From [Phormidium] sp. LEGE 05292 (GTDB taxonomy: Bacteria; Cyanobacteriota; Cyanobacteriia; Cyanobacteriales; Aerosakkonemataceae): a stretch of DNA of 37,460 nucleotides. The notes beneath the pieces were generated by a model. It ran no database searches. It saw only the letters and a program-made list of their open reading frames with translations, and was not told the DNA's origin. The stretch spans positions 1-37,460 of the forward strand of contig NZ_JADEWG010000059.1 in the NCBI RefSeq assembly GCF_015207735.1, given 5' to 3'. Positions 7,332 through 14,700 of the stretch are shown here, piece after piece (position 1 is the first letter of the stretch; every line of letters begins with the position of its first letter). The position numbers and the translations under genes were made by a program.

Positions 7332-9140
7332 ATGAGAAATCCCAATCCAATTGTTGTATCTGAGCAAAAAGCAACTCACCAATCGAAGACGTTACGGCGT
7401 TTTTTGCAGTACTTCCGACCCTATAGAAAAGATGTTCTCATAGCTCTAATTTTTGTATCGCTAGGTGCGGGAACACAATCTGTTGGCCCTTTCTTAGTTG
7501 GTTGGTCACTTGATAATTTGATTGGCAAAGGAAATGTGCGCGGATTGTTCTTAATGTTGGGAATGTTGGTACTAATTTACATTTTTAGTATTGCCGCATT
7601 TCGAGAACAAATTATGCGAGTAGGCTGGATTATGCAACGGCTACTCGCGCAATTGAGACAAGATATTTTCCTGAAAATTCAGAGTTTGCCAGTTAGTTTT
7701 TTCGATCGCAGCGAAGCAGGCGATTTAATGAGCCGTTTGCTCAATGATGTAAACACAGTTAATCAGGCATTTGGACAAACAGTTGCTCAAATGTTGGGCA
7801 ACTTATTAAGCTTAGTTGGCATTATTATTGCCATGTTTGCTATTAATTGGAAACTGGCTTTATTGAGTAATTTTGTTGTGCCTGTAATGATTTTCACCAC
7901 CGGGTTTTTCTCCCGTTGGGCGCGAACAAAATTTCGCGTTACCAGGGAAACAATCGGCGAACTTTCTACTAAATTAGAAGAAGGAATTACCAGTGTCCGA
8001 GAAGCCCAAGCTTTCAATCGTATTAACCTGAATATTAAAGAATTTGCTCAGTTAAATGCAGCCAATCGTGATGCCAATATTCAAGCAGTAGCAATTACCT
8101 CCGCCTTTTTACCTTCAATTGATTTTCTCAACACTTTAGCCACAGCCGCAGTGTTAGCTTATGGCGGTTATTTAGGGGTAACTGGCGCTGCTACTGTAGG
8201 GGTTGTCACTGCTTTTTTAATCTACGTGCAGCAGTTCTTTCGCCCAATTCAAATCCTCAGTCAATTTTACACTCAAGCTCAATCTGCAATGGCAGGATTA
8301 GAGCGAATTTTCTTGTTATTAGATGAACCAGCAGAACTTCAAGATGCTCTAAATGCTCAAGAAATGCCAGAGATTAAAGGTGAGGTAAAATTTGAAAATG
8401 TTACTTTTGGCTATACTCCTAATCAACCAGTCCTGAAAGGAGTTAATTTACACGCTCAACCAGGAGAAACGATCGCTTTAGTTGGGCCAACAGGAGCCGG
8501 AAAAACCACAATTATTAATTTAATTTTGCGGTTTTATGATGTTACTGATGGAGCGGTAAAAATTGATGACATTGATGTAAGAAGTGTGACTCAAGCGAGT
8601 TTACGCCGTCAAATGGGGATTGTTTTACAAGATAATATTTTGTTTACTGGTACTGTGGCGGAAAATATTGCTTTTGGTTGTCCTAATGCCACCCAAGCTG
8701 ATATTGAAGCTGCGGCACAATTAGCCAATGTGCATGAATTTATCACTTCATTATCTCAGGGATATATGACGCGATTGGGTGAAAGAGGCGCACCTTTAAG
8801 TCAGGGACAAAGACAATTAGTTAGTATTGCTCGTGCGGTATTAATTAATCCGCAAATTCTGATTTTAGATGAAGCTACTAGTAGTATTGATACTAGAACA
8901 GAAGCGTTAGTGCAAGATGCGATCGCACGTTTATTAAAAGGACGTACTAGCTTTGTAATTGCTCACCGTCTGGGCACAGTTACTAAAGCAGATCAAGTTT
9001 TAGTAATTCAACAAGGAGAAATTGTTGAACGGGGAACCCACCAAGAACTAATGGCGCAACAGGGAGTTTACGCTAATCTCTATGCTTTGCAATTAGGGGC
9101 AAATTCTAATCAACTGGAGTTTAGACTATCGAACTTTTAG
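7332..9140 (+). CDS. ABC exporter half-transporter with catalytic ATPase site (subunit 2)
   Basis: This 602-residue fused permease-ATPase has six membrane helices (about 35-325) and a nucleotide-binding domain (about 350-585). Walker A is GPTGAGKT (385-392). Walker B is LILDEATSS with Asp513 and the catalytic Glu514, and the switch-loop His545 is present (VIAHRLGT). The signature motif is altered: LSQGQ (489-493) instead of LSGGQ. This is the reciprocal of subunit 1. In a heterodimer, subunit 2 Walker motifs plus subunit 1 LSGGQ would form the working site, and subunit 1 Walker motifs plus LSQGQ the degenerate one. The last eight residues (LEFRLSNF) and the stop codon are encoded inside a palindromic repeat, so the native C-terminus has probably been replaced. 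Confidence 0.92.
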   Translation: MRNPNPIVVSEQKATHQSKTLRRFLQYFRPYRKDVLIALIFVSLGAGTQSVGPFLVGWSLDNLIGKGNVRGLFLMLGMLVLIYIFSIAAFREQIMRVGWIMQRLLAQLRQDIFLKIQSLPVSFFDRSEAGDLMSRLLNDVNTVNQAFGQTVAQMLGNLLSLVGIIIAMFAINWKLALLSNFVVPVMIFTTGFFSRWARTKFRVTRETIGELSTKLEEGITSVREAQAFNRINLNIKEFAQLNAANRDANIQAVAITSAFLPSIDFLNTLATAAVLAYGGYLGVTGAATVGVVTAFLIYVQQFFRPIQILSQFYTQAQSAMAGLERIFLLLDEPAELQDALNAQEMPEIKGEVKFENVTFGYTPNQPVLKGVNLHAQPGETIALVGPTGAGKTTIINLILRFYDVTDGAVKIDDIDVRSVTQASLRRQMGIVLQDNILFTGTVAENIAFGCPNATQADIEAAAQLANVHEFITSLSQGYMTRLGERGAPLSQGQRQLVSIARAVLINPQILILDEATSSIDTRTEALVQDAIARLLKGRTSFVIAHRLGTVTKADQVLVIQQGEIVERGTHQELMAQQGVYANLYALQLGANSNQLEFRLSNF

Positions 9141-9161
9141 TGCGATAGTCTAAACTCCAGT
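9113..9161. repeat. Palindromic repeat, family C, full copy spanning a stop codon
   Basis: Perfect 19-bp inverted arms (9113-9131 and 9143-9161, ACTGGAGTTTAGACTATCG and its complement) enclose an 11-base loop that contains the TAG stop of ABC subunit 2. The loop plus right arm (29 bases, 9133-9161) recurs exactly at 19919-19947, again supplying a TAG stop in the same frame. Confidence 0.92.
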
Positions 9162-9186
9162 GAAGAAACGAAACCCCCAGAACATC

Positions 9187-9237
9187 AATAAGCCCCAGTT
9201 AATATCACAGTTTGTGCTTGGATTAACGGGGCTTATT
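9187..9237. terminator. Hairpin terminator between converging genes
   Basis: The arms AATAAGCCCCAGTTAAT (9187-9203) and ATTAACGGGGCTTATT (9222-9237) pair with one bulged base around an 18-base loop. The site lies between the ABC gene (plus) and the M15 peptidase gene (minus) and could stop transcription from both sides. Confidence 0.7.
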
Positions 9238-9248
9238 AACAACAATGA

Positions 9249-10004
9249 TTAGTAAGGGAAGATTACCCGATTACCAGGACGAATATCACCGTGGAAAAAC
9301 CCCTTATTTCGTCCCATAAAAACCGCATCTCCCAAACCAGTAAACGACGATGCTTTCAAAACATCAAACAGCTTTCTAAAATCACCATTCATTGGTTTCA
9401 TATCTAAAGCGCAAAAAGAGAGATGCTGGCTGTAACGAGCGCCACCAACTGCACGATTTACATGAGGTGGACGATAACCAGAAGTAATGTAGAGAGGTGA
9501 ACCAAATTTATCCCGTACCTCTCCCCAAACTTTAGCCAACCTGACAGCATTATCCACATATTCCTTAATAGTAGGAACGCGAGTACAATTCTTAGTTGCT
9601 TCACCCCAAGTCAAAGGAATACCTTCAACAATGTATTGATTTGCATAGACAATTTCCCCAGTCGGAAGCTTCATAGAATTACCTGTGCGAGAACCAGCAT
9701 TAGGATTAAGTTTCGGCTCAGAACCTTCACCATCATTAGCAGCCGTCTCTTCTTGACCCTTTGCTTTCAGCAATTCTTTAGCAGTAGTTACTCCCAAATT
9801 GAGTGGAAACTCTAAATCATTATCTAGCTTAAAGTCTGCAAAAGCTTGCTTAGTCATCGGACCAACAATACCATCCACATCAATTTTCAGAATTGCTTGA
9901 ATTTCCTTAATTAAATTGGGATGACAATCAGTTAATAAAACAGTAGGCGCTTCTAACTTAACGAAATCAGAAAGAGATTGAATTCTTACATTAGTGGTAG
10001 TCAT
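9249..10004 (-). CDS. Peptidoglycan-binding plus M15-type D,D-peptidase (endolysin-like)
   Basis: This 251-residue protein has an N-terminal peptidoglycan-binding module (about residues 15-75, with IDVDGIVGPMTKQAFADFK) and a C-terminal M15_3-type zinc peptidase domain (about 115-251). The predicted zinc ligands are visible: His194 and Asp201 in SQHLSFCALD, and His238 in GFFHGD. The family cleaves peptide cross-links of murein and includes phage endolysins. No signal peptide is seen, so release would need lysis, a holin or a non-classical route. It lies 213 bases downstream of the GH19 gene on the same strand, and the pair are divergent from a holin-like gene. Confidence 0.85.
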   Translation of the reverse strand: MTTTNVRIQSLSDFVKLEAPTVLLTDCHPNLIKEIQAILKIDVDGIVGPMTKQAFADFKLDNDLEFPLNLGVTTAKELLKAKGQEETAANDGEGSEPKLNPNAGSRTGNSMKLPTGEIVYANQYIVEGIPLTWGEATKNCTRVPTIKEYVDNAVRLAKVWGEVRDKFGSPLYITSGYRPPHVNRAVGGARYSQHLSFCALDMKPMNGDFRKLFDVLKASSFTGLGDAVFMGRNKGFFHGDIRPGNRVIFPY

Positions 10005-10085
10005 GATTTTTTCCTGTTAGCAGTTGCTTTTGTGGGTTTAATAGGTTGGGAATTAGAAAATTATGCAGGTGACAAATGAAAACTT

Positions 10086-10215
10086 GTAGGAATTACGCAA
10101 AGTCACGAAAAATCAAGGTTTGTCGGGGCGGGTTTTGAATGATAATTATCTGTAAAATGCCTAATTTATTGACTAAACCCGCCCCTACATTTTTAATTTG
10201 GTCGCGTAAGTCCTG
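10086..10215. mobile_element. MITE-like element with nested inverted repeats
   Basis: This roughly 130-bp non-coding element has imperfect ends GTAGGAATTACGC and GCGTAAGTCCTG. A perfect inner inverted repeat GGGGCGGGTTT / AAACCCGCCCC lies at 10125-10135 and 10175-10185. The AGGACTTACGC end resembles small inverted-repeat elements common in cyanobacteria. It sits between the two murein hydrolase genes and ends 2 bases from the GH19 stop codon. Confidence 0.65.
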
Positions 10216-10217
10216 GC

Positions 10218-11024
10218 TTAGATAACTTGGTAAAACTGTTCAGCGATGTTGGCAATGTGTTCAGCTTTATCCATGCCATTGATAATTTTTCTGGCCTTGA
10301 CAAAATCGCGTTTGGTTGAGTTAATAAAGTTACTCAACTTTAAAGTAGTAAAAGTGCCATCGCGCATTCCGATAACTAAAATCTTGGCAGCAATTTCAGG
10401 AACAGCAGCTTTTTCTGGATGATTTACTAAATCAATACCCAAACGATTTGACCAATCGGTGTAATTTCTACGTCCTGTAATTTGTACAAAACCTCTGCCT
10501 TTAAAACGTGGGCCATCACCTTTTTGAGTATTTCCCAAACCTGGTCTGCCTTCGTAAGCTTCACCACTAGCAAGTTCCTCCATCCATTTACCAAGAAGAG
10601 ATTCATGCTGTGCAGTGGCTAAAACGTAGGCAATTTGAGATCGATCGCTAACTCCATTCGCTTCACACTCGCGTAGAATTAAAGGAATAGACTTACGGGC
10701 ATAAGTACGAATCTCAGCAGAAGAAATAGAATTAACAATTTTCTCAATGTTGAAAGAACCAACAGTTACAGCATGAGGAAGAAACACTTCAACTGATTGT
10801 TCTAACAAAGCTACCCATGTTTGTTGACCAACAATACCATCAACAACTAAAGCTTTATCCTGTTGAAAACGTTTAACAGCCGCTTCTGTAGCTACTCCAA
10901 ATTTTCCATCAATACTATCTCCAATAAATCCCAACTTCGTTTGCAATAACTTAACTTCATCTTGTAATTCAGGAAATTCAATACCATCTCTCAAGCGCAG
11001 GATAGGAAGTTTGATAGGTGACAT
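10218..11024 (-). CDS. Peptidoglycan-binding plus GH19-like lysozyme/chitinase
   Basis: This 268-residue protein begins with a PG_binding_1 module (about residues 15-75: LQTKLGFIGDSIDGKFG, VDGIVGQQTW). A GH19-like lysozyme fold follows (about 90-268). GH19 enzymes break beta-1,4 bonds in chitin or, in phage and bacterial members, in murein glycan. The likely acid catalyst is Glu141 (TAQHESLLG), and the hallmark RFKGRGFVQITGRRNY follows. An AGAGGAA ribosome binding site stands before the ATG. There is no signal peptide. It pairs with the M15 peptidase, together covering glycan and peptide bonds of murein. Confidence 0.85.
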   Translation of the reverse strand: MSPIKLPILRLRDGIEFPELQDEVKLLQTKLGFIGDSIDGKFGVATEAAVKRFQQDKALVVDGIVGQQTWVALLEQSVEVFLPHAVTVGSFNIEKIVNSISSAEIRTYARKSIPLILRECEANGVSDRSQIAYVLATAQHESLLGKWMEELASGEAYEGRPGLGNTQKGDGPRFKGRGFVQITGRRNYTDWSNRLGIDLVNHPEKAAVPEIAAKILVIGMRDGTFTTLKLSNFINSTKRDFVKARKIINGMDKAEHIANIAEQFYQVI

Positions 11025-11316
11025 TTGTCAATTCCTCTTAATGTCGAATGCTTAACTATCACTTCAGTAGGTTAGCCTTGATTTTTTTATGCACTCTCCG
11101 CAAAGTTGGATTACCTCTAATCCTGCAAACTCTCTCCAGTAAAGGAATCCATCTTCTGAACAAACTATTTTTTCCGCCAGTTAAAAGAAAATTGCATAAA
11201 ACAAACCAGGCAAACCTATAAAACTTATAGCCAAAGGTTAAAGTGCAAAATTCTTCTAGCAACTTTACCCAAAAGCTAAACACAAAAGTACTTTGATTAC
11301 ATTTAGTTCAAATATT

Positions 11317-11601
11317 ATGCAAACACCATCATCTTTAAACCAACCAGAATTGACAACTACCGCTAAAAGTATCTTCGCCAGCAAAACATTTTGGGGTGCA
11401 GCTTTTACGGCAATAGCTGCGATCGCACCTATCGTAGGAAGTGCTGTTCAAGAAAACAAACTTACCGTAGATCATACAGTCAAAATCGTAATTATTCTTT
11501 GCGGTACTGGCGCAACATTAGCTGGACGAGTGCAAGCTAAAGAAGGAGTATATACACCAGATTGGGCACCTGGCCCAAATAAGCCAGATGTTGGATCTTA
11601 A
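11317..11601 (+). CDS. Small two-helix membrane protein, holin-like
   Basis: This 94-residue protein has two hydrophobic segments (about 25-43, FWGAAFTAIAAIAPIVG; about 55-72, VKIVIILCGTGATLAGRV) and a short polar C-terminus (PDWAPGPNKPDVGS). Size, topology and position beside two murein hydrolases fit a holin, which would open the membrane to let endolysins reach the wall. Holins have little sequence identity, so this is an inference. The start is ATG at 11317; a TTG at 11293 would add eight residues but is less likely. It is divergent from the GH19 gene with 292 bases between, a stretch that holds the two promoters and no convincing gene. Confidence 0.6.
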   Translation: MQTPSSLNQPELTTTAKSIFASKTFWGAAFTAIAAIAPIVGSAVQENKLTVDHTVKIVIILCGTGATLAGRVQAKEGVYTPDWAPGPNKPDVGS

Positions 11602-11713
11602 AAGGTAAAAAATTGGCTTTCTTGTACTTGTGCTAGAAAACTTTAGCTTTGAGGATTAGCGGCTAGGAAAGAGAGCGGATTCAGCTAAAGCGATTTGTTA
11701 AATAGTAATAAAA

Positions 11714-11743
11714 AAGACAAGCTTCCTTGGTGAGGCTTGTCTT
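11714..11743. terminator. Hairpin terminator after the holin-like gene
   Basis: Arms AAGACAAGC (11714-11722) and GCTTGTCTT (11735-11743) form a 9-bp stem with an A-rich run on the left and an AT-rich run on the right. It probably separates holin-like transcription from the caspase gene that starts 38 bases later. Confidence 0.65.
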
Positions 11744-11780
11744 AATATTGAAATATATTATCTAAAATTATCAGAGCCAA

Positions 11781-14700
11781 ATGTCTCCAATTAGCGTTGC
11801 TACAAGTCAATCTAAGTACGCCTTAAAAACAGGTTCAGCCAAACTTTGGATTCTTTTAGTTGGAGTAAACAAATACCAAGATAGTAGCTTTCCTCCATTG
11901 GAATACTCAGCTTTAGATTGCCAAGGTTTAAGCGAAGCTTTAACAGAAGCAACTCAGGCATTCCCCCAAAAAGAAGTAATTATTTATCACGATTTGGCAG
12001 CTCAATCAGCCACAGTGGAGACAGTTTTTAAAAGTTTAAACTATATTAGTCAGACAGCAAATTCACAAGATACAGTTTTATTTTATTTTTCCGGGCATGG
12101 TTTATTAGAACCTCAAAGTCAGCAAGCTTTTTTGTGTTTTCAGGATACGCAAAAAGATGACCTAGTTAATACAGGTTTGAGTTTAGCAGATTTATTAGAT
12201 ATTTTCGGGAATTGTGCGGCTCATCAGCAATTAATTTGGCTAGATGCTTGTCACAGCGGCGGGATGATGCTAAGAGGTTCCAGAGGAAAAATAAAAACGC
12301 AGACAAATAATACTTCTACTCTGCTCAGTCCAACAACTCAATTTGTAGAATTATTACGTAAACGTGCTGCTCAAGCTAAAGGATTTTATGCTTTATTATC
12401 CTGCGATCGCGCACAACGATCGTGGGAATTTCCCCAATTAGGACATGGAGTATTCACCTATTACTTAATGCGAGGATTGCGGGGGGAAGCCGCAGATTCT
12501 CAAGGTGTAATAGATGCAGATAGTCTTTATAAATATGTCTATCACCAAACTCTCCAACATATCGATAAAACTAATCAACAATTACGACTAATTAATCAAC
12601 AAAAGCGCCATCGTGGTGAAACTCAACTGCTATCAGAATATCCTTTGCAAACTCCCAAAAGAATTGTCGAAGGTGTAGGAGAATTAATTCTGGGATTGAA
12701 ACCAGATACTATTGATTTGCAGCATTCACGGTTAGCATTAATAATAGATGGATTACCTCACAACGAGAATTCTATTAGCTTGTGTAAAGTTTTACGCCAA
12801 GAGGGAAACTTTGAAGTAGATTATTTGCCAAAACCTGGAAAAGCGTTTTCTGAGATCCGAGAAGCGATACAATTATGTTTGCGATCGCACTCTCTTATCC
12901 GATCTCAATTACAAGCAAAATTGCCCCCTACTATTAGCAAAACTCCAGACACAGCATTATTATATTTGCGAGGTCGAATTGCACAAACAGAAGAAGGCGA
13001 AGCATGGTTAATATTAGGAGATGATATCAAAATTAGCCGTTCTTGGTTAAGACAAGAATTGCGTCGCTCAAGAATAATTCAACAAATTATCATCTTAGAT
13101 TGTCCGGGAGCAATTTTTATTGCTGAATGGATAGAAGATTTACAACTTAGCCCAGAACAAGGACAATGTTTAATAGCTGCTACTGCAACATTAGAAGAAC
13201 CAGAAAAATTTACTCAAGCATTATTAGAAACTTTAAATGCAGCAGATAAACAAATCGGATTACCCGCAGCGGGATGGATTTCTCGATTACAAATGTATTT
13301 AGCCGGGACAAACATTGTACTTCATGTTTGGTTATCGGGAACTCAAGGGATTATTGAAATTTTACCCGGAAATATCGGCTGTAAAAGAATTGAGAATGGG
13401 GCTGGATTAGATTTAAATTTGTGTCCTTACATGGGATTACAAGCTTTTGGGGAAGAAGATGCACAGTTTTTTCACGGACGAGAAACCTTAACCCAACAGT
13501 TAGTTAACAAATTAAATAATTCAGCTTTTTTAGCAGTAATTGGTGCGTCTGGAAGCGGGAAATCTTCCGTTGTTCATGCTGGATTAATTTCTCAATTAAA
13601 ACAAGGTAAACAGTTACCTGGAAGCGAACAATGGTGGATTAAAAGTATTCGTCCTGGTGCAAATCCTCTGCAAGCTTTATCTTGGCGAATGGTAGATGGA
13701 GGTACGGAAAGGGAAAAAGCTTATCAACAGATGGAATTGGAAGGGATATTGTATGAAGGAGTAGAAGGATTTGTGCGGTGGTTGCGATCGCGCCCCGAAC
13801 CAATGGTAATATTAATTGTAGACCAATTTGAGGAATTATTTACTTTAGCAGCAGTTTCAGATAAAAAACGATTTTTAGAGATTATTTTAGGAGCATTAGA
13901 TTACGCATCCGATCGATTTAAATTAGTAGTAGTTTTACGAGCAGATTTTATTAGTTCCTGTTTAGAAGAACCTTTATTAATTAAAGCTTTACAACAATCA
14001 AGCATATTAGTACCACCCTATCTTACAAAAGAAGATTATCGCCAAGCGATAGTTATGCCAGCAGAGAAAGTAGGATTGCATATAGAACCACAATTAGTGG
14101 AAGTGTTATTAGCAGAACTGAATTATTCAGCAGGTGATTTGCCTTTATTGCAGTTTGTTTTAGAGCAGTTGTGGTTAAATCGTAATCAAGGCAAAGGCGA
14201 AATAACACTAGAAGTTTATCAGCAAAAAATAGGCGGATTAAAAGGAGCATTAGAAAGAAAAGCCCAAGCAGTTTTTGATAGTTTAGATAAAAAAGAACAA
14301 GACTGCTCCAAATGGATTTTCTTAGCTTTGACACAATTAGGTGAAGGAAAAGAAGATACCAGACGAAGAGTTTTTAAATCTGAGTTAATAGTCAAAAAAT
14401 ATTCATCTGAATTGGTAGAAAGAACATTACAAGCGCTAACTACTGGTAAGTTAATAGTTATGAACTCCGAATCAGATGAAAATGTTGTTGGTAGAAGTAG
14501 AAGTGGAGAAGAAATACCGTTAGATTCTCAGGAATTTCCCTTACAAGAAGTCACAGTAGAAGTTGCACATGAGGCATTAATTCGTCATTGGTCAACTTTA
14601 CGTTGGTGGTTGGAAGAAAATAGGGCACGCTTGAGAGTGCAAAGACAACTTGTGCAGTCAGCAATGTTGTGGAAACAAAACAAAAAACATTCTGATTTTT

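Noticed and set aside
7332-9140. Homodimeric exporter for each ABC gene
   Set aside because: The reciprocal loss of motifs (Asp512/Gln545 in one, LSQGQ in the other) makes a heterodimer the better explanation.
11059-11283. 74-residue minus-strand frame in the GH19/holin-like spacer
   Set aside because: Its composition is unlike a real protein, it has no ribosome binding site or recognisable motif, and it occupies what should be a divergent promoter region.
9249-11601. Complete prophage
   Set aside because: Only lysis-type genes are present; there is no integrase, terminase, capsid, tail or attachment repeat in the window.
14053-14334. 93-residue hydrophobic minus-strand frame
   Set aside because: It is antisense to the STAND region of the caspase protein. 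The Leu-rich product is what A/T-rich coding sequence gives in reverse.
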